Shown: one piece after another, positions 36,869-44,896 of the stretch
How positions within the stretch are numbered: the stretch's first letter is position 1
Layout: every line of letters starts with the position of its first letter
NCBI GenBank assembly: GCA_021776375.1
Contig: JAJFGA010000042.1
Location: 1 to 64,000, forward strand
Length of the DNA stretch: 64,000 nucleotides
Source of the DNA: Hyphococcus sp.
Lineage (GTDB): Bacteria; Pseudomonadota; Alphaproteobacteria; Caulobacterales; Parvularculaceae
Direction: 5' to 3'
Made by a program: the position numbers and the translations under genes
Notes under the pieces: model-generated
Told to the model about the DNA's origin: nothing
What the model saw: the letters and a program-made list of their open reading frames with translations, nothing else
Database searches by the model: none

Positions 36869-37136
36869 GCACAAACCCCCGTTCGTACTGGTAACAACAC
36901 CGGCTCTCCAACCGATTTCCGCGACACCATACAAGCGGTTACCATCGGAGCAATTGCCTTAGTTCACACAAATGGTCAAACTATGTTTCCGGCTATTTCA
37001 GCGCCTAGCAGTTTGGCTATAATACTTCAAATTACTGAGTTTTATTAATATAAAAACTTACAAACTATTTAAACAGCTTGCATCGTTCACAAACTACTCT
37101 ACAGGGATTTAACTGTTTGAGCTGATCCGCTGGGCG
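36869..37136. other. AT-rich intergenic region between the oxidoreductase and DAHP synthase genes
   Basis: This 268-nt stretch, especially 37010-37100, is much more AT-rich than its surroundings and has an imperfect AT palindrome (AGTTTTA...TAAAAACT near 37037-37058). It should carry the promoter of the leftward oxidoreductase gene and the 3' end of the DAHP synthase transcript. No GC-rich terminator or ORF is visible. Confidence 0.4.
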
Positions 37137-38501
37137 CTACTCCTTGCCGCTGAAGCTGCGATTATCCTTAAAGCTGTCGCCGAGAATAAAGGCCAACTCA
37201 AGCGCCTGGCTGGCGTTTAGCCTGGGGTCGCAATGGGTGTGATAGCGCGAGGAAAGATCGGCCTCGGAAATTTCCTGCGACCCGCCAAGGCACTCGGTCA
37301 CATTTTGGCCGGTCATCTCGATATGAACGCCGCCGGGATGAGCGCCTTCGGCGCGGCAGACATCCACAAAATTGCGTACTTCCGATAAAATTGAATCAAA
37401 GCGTCGGGTTTTGTAGCCGACCTCAGTCTTGATGGTGTTGCCATGCATCGGATCACAAGACCAGACCACATTACGGCCTTCAGCCTTGACCCGCCGCAAC
37501 AGCGGCGGCAAGCCCTCGGCGACATGCTCAGCCCCATACCGGGCGATCAGGACGACGCGGCCAGCTTCATTTTCGGGATCAATCACGTCGAGAATCCGGA
37601 TCAGCTCATCAGGTTCAAGCGTCGGCCCACATTTGACGCCAATCGGGTTTTCAATGCCGCGACAAAACTCAACATGGGCGCCATCCGGTTGGCGCGTGCG
37701 GTCGCCGATCCAGACCATATGGGCGGAGGTGTCGTACCATCTGCCAGTAGTGGAATCGACGCGCGTCATCGCCGCTTCATAACCGAGCAGCAATGCCTCA
37801 TGGCTGGTGTAGAAATTGACCTCGCGAATTGCCCGCACATCGCCGCCATCAACACCGCAGGCCTCCATGAAGTTGATCGCTTCGGAAATCTTGTCGGCGA
37901 GCGCGCGGTAGCGGTGCTCCTGGCTGTTGCCGGAAACGAATTCCAGATTCCAGCGGTGAACATTGCGCAGGTCCGCATAGCCGCCCGTTGCAAAGGCGCG
38001 TATCAGGTTCAGCGTCGCCGCCGATTGTCCGTATGCCTTCAATAGGCGTTGCGGGTCTGGTGCGCGCGTCGCTGCGGCAAAATCCGCGCCGTTGATATTG
38101 TCGCCGCGATAACTCGGCAATGAAGCGCCGTCTTTGGTTTCGGTCGGCGCGCTGCGCGGCTTGGCATATTGCCCGGCGATGCGGCCAACTTTCACCACCG
38201 GCGTCGCCGCGCCGAAGGTCAGCGCGACCGACATTTGCAACAACACCCGGAACGTGTCGCGGATATTGTCGGGATGAAACTCCTTAAAGCTCTCCGCGCA
38301 ATCGCCGCCCTGGAGCAAAAACGCCTTCCCGTGCGCAACTTCGGCAAGGGACGCGCGCAAGGTTCTGACCTCGCCGGCAAAGACCAGCGGCGGATAGGTC
38401 GATAGCTCCCCCTCCACCGCCGCCAGGGCGGCAGGGTCCGGATAATCCTCAGGAATATGCCGCGCCGGCTTTGATCGCCAGCTATCAACCGTCCAGGCCA
38501 T
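37137..38501 (-). CDS. aroG: Class II 3-deoxy-7-phosphoheptulonate (DAHP) synthase
   Basis: A 454-residue plant-type (AroA-II) enzyme that joins phosphoenolpyruvate and erythrose 4-phosphate in the first step of the shikimate pathway. Family motifs: [12 protein letters not shown] (residues 61-72), [46 protein letters not shown] and [12 protein letters not shown]. The metal ligands Cys (GDCAE), His (MHGN), Glu (HIEMTG) and Asp (HCDPRLN) are all present. Full family length. The gene symbol is a family label. Confidence 0.95.
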   Translation of the reverse strand: MAWTVDSWRSKPARHIPEDYPDPAALAAVEGELSTYPPLVFAGEVRTLRASLAEVAHGKAFLLQGGDCAESFKEFHPDNIRDTFRVLLQMSVALTFGAATPVVKVGRIAGQYAKPRSAPTETKDGASLPSYRGDNINGADFAAATRAPDPQRLLKAYGQSAATLNLIRAFATGGYADLRNVHRWNLEFVSGNSQEHRYRALADKISEAINFMEACGVDGGDVRAIREVNFYTSHEALLLGYEAAMTRVDSTTGRWYDTSAHMVWIGDRTRQPDGAHVEFCRGIENPIGVKCGPTLEPDELIRILDVIDPENEAGRVVLIARYGAEHVAEGLPPLLRRVKAEGRNVVWSCDPMHGNTIKTEVGYKTRRFDSILSEVRNFVDVCRAEGAHPGGVHIEMTGQNVTECLGGSQEISEADLSSRYHTHCDPRLNASQALELAFILGDSFKDNRSFSGKE

Positions 38502-38642
38502 TTCAAAACTCCAACCAACGCATGTCTGTAGCGCGGGGCTCGCCGCACTGCAACAATTTCACGTCCTGTCGTTTTCGTGACTTCGCATCCACGCGTCCGG
38601 CTGCTACCAAACAGCCGCTTGCAATATTCAGGAGCCTGCCCC

Positions 38643-39509
38643 GTGAAATCCATCCTCTACGCCGCCGCCATTGTGATGACTACCGCGCCCGCACTCGCCC
38701 AGAATGATTTCTCCGAGGTTGAAATCAAGACCACCAGTGTCGCCAAGGGCGTTTACATGCTGGCAGGCGCCGGCGGTAATATCGGTCTTTCCGTTGGTGA
38801 AGACGGCGCCTTCCTGATCGACGATCAGTTCGCCCCGCTTAACGAGAAAATCCTGGCGGCGATCGCGGCTGTGACGGACAAGCCGGTGGAGTTTGTCCTT
38901 AACACCCACTACCACGGCGATCACACTGGCGGGAATGAACTGCTCGGCAAGTCCGGCGCCCATATTGTCGCCCATGACAATGTTCGCGCCCGCCTCGCCA
39001 AGGCCAAGCCCACAAAATCCGCCGCCGCTCTGCCGGTGATTACCTTTTCAGACACCACCACATTCCACTGGAACGGCCAGGAGATTTATATCTTCCATCC
39101 CGAAAATGCGCATACGGATGGCGATGCGATTGTCTACTTTCGCAATCTCAACGTCGTGCATATGGGCGATGCGATGTTTTCAGGCCGCTATCCCTATATC
39201 GATATTGACGCCGGCGGCAGTCTCGAAGGCTATATTGCATCGCTTCAAAGCGCTGCGGCGATGATCGATGAGAACGCCACGGTGATCCCGGGACACGGCC
39301 CCATATCTTCAAAGGCCGATATTGAACGCTCGATCACAATGCTCAAAGACGTGCGAACACGCATAGCGGCCCTAATCGCACAAGGGCTTGATGAAGACGC
39401 CGCCGTTGCGGCGGACCCTTTGGCCGACCTCAACGAGGAATGGGCGTGGCGCTTCATCACCAGCGAGAAAATGGTCCGTGCAGCCTATAAATCGCTCACC
39501 GCGAACTAA
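38643..39509 (+). CDS. Secreted MBL-fold metallo-hydrolase
   Basis: A 288-residue periplasmic protein. The start is GTG 38643: AGGAG lies 8 nt upstream and the resulting N-terminus is a clean signal peptide ending APALAQ (about residue 20). The zinc-binding motif THYHGDHTGG is near residue 85, with HMGDAMFSGRYPYID and IPGHGP carrying later ligands. It belongs to the subclass of periplasmic metallo-beta-lactamase-fold proteins of undefined hydrolase activity; antibiotic resistance cannot be claimed. Confidence 0.88.
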   Translation: MKSILYAAAIVMTTAPALAQNDFSEVEIKTTSVAKGVYMLAGAGGNIGLSVGEDGAFLIDDQFAPLNEKILAAIAAVTDKPVEFVLNTHYHGDHTGGNELLGKSGAHIVAHDNVRARLAKAKPTKSAAALPVITFSDTTTFHWNGQEIYIFHPENAHTDGDAIVYFRNLNVVHMGDAMFSGRYPYIDIDAGGSLEGYIASLQSAAAMIDENATVIPGHGPISSKADIERSITMLKDVRTRIAALIAQGLDEDAAVAADPLADLNEEWAWRFITSEKMVRAAYKSLTAN

Positions 39510-39552
39510 AAAACGCGCCCACGAATGCGGACGCGTTAAGTTGCTGGGAAGT

Positions 39553-39640
39553 TAGAGCAGAACCGTCTTTGGTCGAACTTGACCTCTGCTCTAGTTTTTT
39601 ATGACGCGCGATCAGGAAAAGTGGGAATTGCTTTTCTATT
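39553..39640. repeat. Alphaproteobacterial interspersed palindromic element acting as a bidirectional terminator
   Basis: TAGAGCAGA (39553-39561) and TCTGCTCTA (39585-39593) form a perfect 9-bp stem, with a smaller GGTC/GACC stem in the loop and a run of six T from 39595. The following GCGCGATCAGGAAAAGTGGG motif is the one that accompanies this hairpin in many Rhizobiales-like genomes (RIME-type intergenic elements; recalled, not searched). It lies between convergent genes. Confidence 0.55.
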
Positions 39641-39659
39641 TGACCGCGCTTTGGGTAGT

Positions 39660-39944
39660 TCAGGACTGCAGCGCAACTTCGACAACTTTACCGCGACGCA
39701 CTTTGCACTCAGCACGCAGAACTTCACCGTCAGCATGCGGGATAAGTTCAAGGCTAAGCCGTTTGGCGGAACCGCCAGAGGTGCGGATAAATTTGACGCG
39801 ATAATCACTGACAGTCGCTAATTCCTGCGCATCGATTGCCTCCGCACATAAATTGACTTCCTCGCTTATGCTCGCAGCATGGGCTGGGACCGCCGCTAGC
39901 GCGAAAATGCTCACAGCAACACCGGAAAATAACTTCTTAACCAT
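39660..39944 (-). CDS. Small secreted protein of unknown function
   Basis: A 94-residue protein starting at ATG 39944 with a signal peptide (MVKKLFSGVAVSIFALAAV...AHA, cleavage near residue 22). The mature part has two cysteines (NLCAEA and AECKV) that could form a disulfide and a YRVKFIRTSGGSAKRLSLEL strand pair. I do not recognise a family. The longer frame to 40010 adds a proline/asparagine-rich piece and is unlikely. Confidence 0.65.
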   Translation of the reverse strand: MVKKLFSGVAVSIFALAAVPAHAASISEEVNLCAEAIDAQELATVSDYRVKFIRTSGGSAKRLSLELIPHADGEVLRAECKVRRGKVVEVALQS

Positions 39945-40006
39945 GGGATTGGCTCCATTGATGGGGTTTGCGCCCGGCAGCGCAGAATTCAGGGGCGCCG
40001 GTAAGT

Positions 40007-40040
40007 ACACTTTATGGTTTACTATATATTTTTAAAGTGT
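40007..40040. promoter_or_regulatory. Inverted repeat over an AT-rich promoter segment
   Basis: ACACTTTA (40007-40014) and TAAAGTGT (40033-40040) are exact inverted repeats around an 18-nt AT-rich centre (TTTACTATATAT). The site lies 63 nt from the small secreted protein gene and 84 nt from the HxlR regulator gene, so it could be the operator of that regulator. Confidence 0.4.
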
Positions 40041-40123
40041 CAATGGCTATTTAAGGAAGCATATGATATTTTTGCAAGGACGACAGATTCGTCGCAGATA
40101 TAGTAACTATCGGGGGTCATCAG

Positions 40124-40858
40124 ATGGCTAAGCCGCAAAGGACGCCTATGTCGCGCACTTATAATAAGGACTGCATTCTCGCCCACGCCCTCGATCTTCT
40201 GGGCGAACGCTGGACATTCCTGATCTTGCGCGACCTGTTTTTAGGCCCACAGCGCTTTGGCGACTTGCAGGCCGGCTTGCCGGGTATCGGCGCTAATCTT
40301 TTGAGCAAACGCCTGAAGGAACTTGAGCAGGCGGGCATCATTGTCGCCCCAACATCGACCGAGGCCGGAGCCGGCTATCGTCTGGCTCCCTGGGGCGAAG
40401 GCTTGCGGCCGGCAATCCGCGAGATGATGTGCTGGTCAATTGAATATTTCATGGAGCGACCGGAATCATCGCCTGCGCATGAATGTATTTACACAGACCA
40501 CCTTGAGCCGGACAGCGTTGCGCTCGCTATCGAATTGTTTGCACGATATTGCCCGGAACCGGATCTGAGCTACGTTGCACATATCTATATCGATGATTTT
40601 CCGTATACACTTTATTATATGAACGGCGACATGGTGGTGCGGCGCGGCGCCGACACGCCGGCGGTCGCAAATATTTCAACCGATGTCGCCACTATTATGC
40701 AGGCATTTAGAAAAGAGCTTACGCTTGATGAGGTCAAGCCGCGCATGGAGCTGTCCGGCCATGACAAAGTCATCACCCATCTTCTCAGGTGCATCGTCCA
40801 CGCAGAAAAGAACTCTGAAGCAGTATTGGCGCCCGCGGCGCCCATTGCCGTCGCTTAG
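40124..40858 (+). CDS. HxlR-family winged-helix transcriptional regulator with C-terminal extension
   Basis: A 244-residue DNA-binding protein. Residues about 14-105 are an HxlR winged helix: CILAHALDLLGERWTFLILRDLF, RFGDLQAGLPGIGANLLSKRLKELEQAGII (key parts LLGERWTFLIL and LLSKRLKELE). HxlR proteins are usually about 110-150 residues; the extra C-terminal 120 residues include a beta-rich region (YVAHIYIDDFPYTLYYMNGD) resembling an SCP2-like lipid-binding fold, as in some HxlR regulators. GGGGG lies 8 nt before the ATG. It probably responds to a small lipophilic ligand; the target is unknown. Confidence 0.87.
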   Translation: MAKPQRTPMSRTYNKDCILAHALDLLGERWTFLILRDLFLGPQRFGDLQAGLPGIGANLLSKRLKELEQAGIIVAPTSTEAGAGYRLAPWGEGLRPAIREMMCWSIEYFMERPESSPAHECIYTDHLEPDSVALAIELFARYCPEPDLSYVAHIYIDDFPYTLYYMNGDMVVRRGADTPAVANISTDVATIMQAFRKELTLDEVKPRMELSGHDKVITHLLRCIVHAEKNSEAVLAPAAPIAVA

Positions 40859-41499
40859 CTTGAGACCGCGACGTCAAAATCTGCTTGCGTCAATTCCTTG
40901 ACATCGTCGATGCAAACGCCGGAGGCCAGCTCTACGAGCTTCATGCCCTTACCGGTTTCGATTTCAAAAACACCGAGATTGGTAATCACCATGTCGACCA
41001 CCGCACGACCGGTCAGCGGCAAAGAACATTCATGCAATAATTTAGGCGCGCCAGATTTGGAGGCATGATCCATCACCACGACAACGCGCTTGACGCCGGC
41101 GACCAGGTCCATCGCCCCGCCCATGCCTTTGACCATCTTGCCGGGGATCATCCAGTTAGCGAGATCGCCTTTCTCGGACACCTCCATCGCGCCAAGCACG
41201 GACAGATCGATATGCCCGCCGCGGATCATCGCGAAGCTTTCCGCTGATGAAAAATAAGACGTCCGCCGCAATTCGGTGATCGTCTGCTTGCCGGCGTTAA
41301 TAAGGTCGGCGTCAACCTCGTCGTCATAGGGAAAAGGCCCCATGCCGAGCATGCCATTTTCCGATTGCAGCGTCACGTCGATGCCCTCATCAATATGATT
41401 GGCGACCAGCGTCGGTATGCCGATGCCGAGATTGACATAGAAGCCGTCTTTGAGTTCGCGCGCCGCGCGCGCGGCCATTTGGTTTCTATCCCAGGCCAT
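40855..41499 (-). CDS. 3-oxoacid CoA-transferase subunit B
   Basis: A 214-residue beta subunit of a SCOT-type CoA-transferase that moves CoA from succinyl-CoA to acetoacetate or a related 3-oxoacid. Family features are YVNLGIGIPTLVANHI near residue 20, LQSENGMLGMGPFP with the catalytic glutamate (SENG, about E47) and GAMDLVAGVKRVVVVMDH. Its ATG overlaps the subunit A stop by one base (TAATG), so the two are translationally coupled. The stop overlaps the HxlR gene stop region. Confidence 0.93.
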   Translation of the reverse strand: MAWDRNQMAARAARELKDGFYVNLGIGIPTLVANHIDEGIDVTLQSENGMLGMGPFPYDDEVDADLINAGKQTITELRRTSYFSSAESFAMIRGGHIDLSVLGAMEVSEKGDLANWMIPGKMVKGMGGAMDLVAGVKRVVVVMDHASKSGAPKLLHECSLPLTGRAVVDMVITNLGVFEIETGKGMKLVELASGVCIDDVKELTQADFDVAVSS

Positions 41500-42203
41500 T
41501 ATGCGCTCTCCCTTTCGCGAACCGTACGTTGTTCGATACGCTTTTCGTGTTCGGCCTGAATGATGCGCTGGACATAAATGCCCGGCGTATGAATGCAGTC
41601 AGGGTTAAGACTGCCAAGCGGTACAATCTCCTCAACCTCAGCCACCGTCACCTTGCCGGCGGCGGCCATCATCGGATTAAAATTGCGCGCAGTTTTGCGG
41701 AAGACGAGATTGCCCTGCTCGTCGCCCTTCCAGGCTTTAACAATAGACAGATCCGACACCAGGCCGGTCTCGAGAATATACGTCTCGCCGCCGAAGTCTT
41801 TTTGCTCCTTGCCGTCGGCGATGATCGTGCCGACGCCGGTCTTGGTGTAAAAACCGGGAATGCCCGCGCCGCCAGCGCGGCAGCGCTCGGCCAGCGTTCC
41901 TTGCGGATTGAATTCCAGCTCCAGTTCACCGGCGAGATATTGGCGTTCAAATTCTTTGTTCTCGCCGACATAAGAGGAAATCATCTTTTTGATCTGGCGC
42001 GTCTGGAGCAAATAGCCGAGCCCAAAATCATCAATCCCGGCATTGTTCGAAACAACCGTAAGGTCTGTGACGCCGGTATCTCTTAGCGCGATGATGAGGT
42101 TTTCCGCTATGCCGCAAAGGCCGAAGCCGCCGGACATAACCATCATGCCGTCGAACACCAGGCCGTCAAGGGCGGCTTTCGCGTCGGGAAAGATTTTCTT
42201 CAT
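41499..42203 (-). CDS. 3-oxoacid CoA-transferase subunit A
   Basis: A 234-residue alpha subunit. Typical motifs: [20 protein letters not shown] near residue 18-37 (quoted part GGFGLCG), [43 protein letters not shown] and [10 protein letters not shown]. The chosen ATG 42203 has GGAGG 7 nt upstream; the longer frame to 42515 runs into a region covered by the divergent gene and is not family-like. Together with subunit B it makes a complete heteromeric enzyme. Confidence 0.93.
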   Translation of the reverse strand: MKKIFPDAKAALDGLVFDGMMVMSGGFGLCGIAENLIIALRDTGVTDLTVVSNNAGIDDFGLGYLLQTRQIKKMISSYVGENKEFERQYLAGELELEFNPQGTLAERCRAGGAGIPGFYTKTGVGTIIADGKEQKDFGGETYILETGLVSDLSIVKAWKGDEQGNLVFRKTARNFNPMMAAAGKVTVAEVEEIVPLGSLNPDCIHTPGIYVQRIIQAEHEKRIEQRTVRERESA

Positions 42204-42270
42204 CGAAAAGCCTCCGGTAAATTTGCCCTTCGAGTAGCGCAAAAGAAACAATGCGTCTACTAAGGCGGCA

Positions 42271-43314
42271 ATGACGAGCCTTTCCAAAACTGCTCTCGAC
42301 GATATCGTCGCTGATCCAACCTGGCTGCCCCACAGATTAGACTTGGGACGGCGTACCATTACTTTCGGTCGGTTCGATCGCGACACTTTGTCTAAAACAA
42401 CATTCCTGGACAACCGCATTGACGGAACGGTCTCGGCATGGACGGAAGCGCCCATCGACGCCCTTCTCGACGCGAAGATCCCGGCGCGGCCGGCCCCGGC
42501 CTTTCTACTGCACACCTCCTATTGTTGTTCGACCTTAATGATGCGTGCGCTTGACGTTCCCGGCCGCACTTTGGCGCTCAGAGAACCCGAGATCATTATG
42601 GGCTTGTCGAACGCGTATCGAATGGCGGGCGATCAGAACGCGTTAAACCTCGCCGAAAGACTGCGCGGTGTCATTTTAAATTTACTGGCGCGGCCGCATC
42701 TGGAAAACGAACGGGTACTGATCAAACCGACAAACGCGGCCAACAACCTCGCACCAATCCTATCCACGCATGGAGTTCCAATCCTATTTCTATATGGCGA
42801 TCTGAGAGGGTTCCTCGCTTCCGTCATCAAGAAGGGTGAGTCGTGCAGAACGATTGTGCGACAAATCTATCGGGTCTTCGCCATGGATAAGATCGGCGTC
42901 AGCGTGATCCCGCAACGGGACGCGCTCGCACTGACTGACCTGCAAATCGCCGCTCTGTCTTGGCGCCACCAAATTGAAATGTTCAATGCGCTGCTGTTAA
43001 ACCCCGACAGCGCGCATTTACGCTCGCTGAATTTCCAAACGCTATTGAACCGCCCAGCAGAAACGTTGCAGGCCGCAAGTGATCACTTAAAACTAAACAT
43101 CGACGTTGAAACACTCAACACGACTGCCAACGGTCCGGTGTTTCAAACCGACTCCAAGGAGGAAGGTCGTCGCTACGACGCCACTCAACGCGCCAGAGAA
43201 GAAGCTGCGCTGATGGAGCAAAACAGTGAAGTCCTGGATTTGATCGAACAATGGGCGCGCAAAATCTCGCTCGGCGGAGACGCGCCCGCGAATTTACCGA
43301 AACCTTTGATTTAA
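42271..43314 (+). CDS. Sulfotransferase-like P-loop protein
   Basis: A 347-residue protein. [18 protein letters not shown] (residues 78-95) occupies the place of the 5'-phosphosulfate loop of PAPS-dependent sulfotransferases, though the usual basic/glycine residues are replaced by Cys-Cys. A later [19 protein letters not shown] (about 170-188) resembles the 3'-phosphate-binding segment. Similar uncharacterised proteins exist in alphaproteobacteria; catalytic activity is not assured. AAGG lies 5 nt before ATG. It is divergent from the CoA-transferase operon. Confidence 0.6.
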   Translation: MTSLSKTALDDIVADPTWLPHRLDLGRRTITFGRFDRDTLSKTTFLDNRIDGTVSAWTEAPIDALLDAKIPARPAPAFLLHTSYCCSTLMMRALDVPGRTLALREPEIIMGLSNAYRMAGDQNALNLAERLRGVILNLLARPHLENERVLIKPTNAANNLAPILSTHGVPILFLYGDLRGFLASVIKKGESCRTIVRQIYRVFAMDKIGVSVIPQRDALALTDLQIAALSWRHQIEMFNALLLNPDSAHLRSLNFQTLLNRPAETLQAASDHLKLNIDVETLNTTANGPVFQTDSKEEGRRYDATQRAREEAALMEQNSEVLDLIEQWARKISLGGDAPANLPKPLI

Positions 43315-43437
43315 AATAGAATGTTAAGCCGCGATCGCGATCTTCCTGCTAGGCGCTCCACGCGCGCGCCGTGATCGGATATTGTCGCTGCAAAAAATTT
43401 CCCCGGGGCCACCAATTGCGGTTAGGTTACGCCTGAT

Positions 43438-44859
43438 ATGAACTTGAAAACACACCATAAGATTTTATTGCTGGGCGTCGGCGCGATAGCGCTGGGCCTG
43501 ACATTTGCGGGCATCCAGCTGAATGGCGTCGCCCATACTGGCGCCGCCTATAAAGCCAAAGTCGCCTGCTCGGAGATATTTCTCGCCGGACGAACGCGCG
43601 AGGCCGTGCTCACATCCGACTTTGAAAATATTGATCCATTTCTGGATCGCATGACCGTTGTGGTGGATGACGCCAAACGCGAAACCATCGCCGCCGGCCC
43701 ACTCGGTCTTGGCCGCGCCAAAGCGGTCTATCGCGACGGTTATGGGTGTACGCTTGAAAACCGCAAGCCGCTCGCGGCTTTGCCCACGCTCGCGCCGGTC
43801 GCGCCTGAGCCCTGGATCGACGCGACCATAAACTCCGAACACACAGTCGATCGTACCGATACAACAAAACTCAACGCGCTAATCGAGGCCGCCTTTGCCG
43901 ACAGCGCCGCCGGCAACCGGGCTTTGTTGGTCGCTGTTGACGGCAAGATCGTCGCTGAGGGCTATGCGGACGGGTTTTCCAAAACGACGCGGCTCGCCTC
44001 CTGGTCGATGGCCAAAAGCGTCACCGCGACGGTGCTTGGCGCTGCGGTATTGCAGGGGCTGGTTGATCTGAGTGACCCGGCCCCGGTTCCCGAATGGCAG
44101 GGGGATGCGGCGCGATCCAAAATTACCTGGAACGACTTGCTGCATATGCAGAGCGGACTTGCGTTTGACGAGAATTATGGCGGCATGCGGTCCGACGTTA
44201 ATCTGATGTTGTTCCACGAGGCGGACGCCGGCGGTTATGCAGCTGACAAATCGGCGATTTATCCGCCGGGGGAGCATTGGGCCTATTCCAGCGGTACGGT
44301 TAACTTGCTTGCGCGGACTTTGCGACACGTGCTGGAAGACACCGGCGCAGACTATCATGCATTTGCCCGCGACGCAGTCTATGCGCCGATCGGTGCTGCC
44401 AGCGTCGTCATGGAACCGGACGCGTCGGGAACATCGATTGGGTCTTCCTATGTCTATGCAACCGCACGCGACTGGGCGCGGTTGGGAGAGCTTTATCTTC
44501 GCGGCGGCGCCTGGGAGACGAAGCGCATCCTGCCCGAAGGCTGGTCTGACGATGTCGCCGTCCCGGCAACGGCGTCGGACAATCAGTACGGCGCCTATTT
44601 CTGGCTCAACCGCGACGGGGTTAACGGCGGCGAAGGCGGGCAAGATAAAACAACCCGCGCACGGTTTGTCCCCGGCCTGCCGGAAGACGCCTATTTCATG
44701 TCCGGTCATGAAGGGCAGTTCGTATTTATCATCCCTTCTAAAAATATGGTGATCGTCCGCACAGGCATAACCAGGGGAACACCCGCAGTAGCGGCGTCGG
44801 CGCCGCTGATCACCGCACTCTATGACGCCGTTGACACGCCTGTAGCGACGCCTGAATAA
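43438..44859 (+). CDS. Membrane-anchored serine hydrolase of the beta-lactamase/NylB fold
   Basis: A 473-residue protein with an N-terminal anchor or signal segment (about residues 8-27) and a class C beta-lactamase-like domain from about residue 140. The SxxK motif is SMAK (S190, K193), the second motif is Y283 in AYSSGTVN, and the third is SGHEGQ near 420, where the usual K/H-x-G is HEG. This pattern is closest to 6-aminohexanoate-dimer hydrolase (NylB) and esterases rather than true beta-lactamases. The substrate is unknown. Confidence 0.87.
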   Translation: MNLKTHHKILLLGVGAIALGLTFAGIQLNGVAHTGAAYKAKVACSEIFLAGRTREAVLTSDFENIDPFLDRMTVVVDDAKRETIAAGPLGLGRAKAVYRDGYGCTLENRKPLAALPTLAPVAPEPWIDATINSEHTVDRTDTTKLNALIEAAFADSAAGNRALLVAVDGKIVAEGYADGFSKTTRLASWSMAKSVTATVLGAAVLQGLVDLSDPAPVPEWQGDAARSKITWNDLLHMQSGLAFDENYGGMRSDVNLMLFHEADAGGYAADKSAIYPPGEHWAYSSGTVNLLARTLRHVLEDTGADYHAFARDAVYAPIGAASVVMEPDASGTSIGSSYVYATARDWARLGELYLRGGAWETKRILPEGWSDDVAVPATASDNQYGAYFWLNRDGVNGGEGGQDKTTRARFVPGLPEDAYFMSGHEGQFVFIIPSKNMVIVRTGITRGTPAVAASAPLITALYDAVDTPVATPE

Positions 44860-44896
44860 AAATTTGCGTGGTTGAGAGTATCAAAGCGCCGGTATC

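Noticed and set aside
38643-39509. Metallo-beta-lactamase resistance enzyme
   Set aside because: The fold is MBL but the family is a broad periplasmic hydrolase group; nothing shows beta-lactam activity.
39579-39821. Rightward ORFs crossing the palindromic element and the small secreted gene
   Set aside because: They read through a terminator hairpin and antisense to a gene with a clear signal peptide.
43438-44859. Beta-lactamase (antibiotic resistance) call for the serine hydrolase
   Set aside because: The SxxK and Tyr motifs fit the fold, but the third motif is HEG and the overall pattern is closer to NylB/esterase; resistance cannot be claimed.
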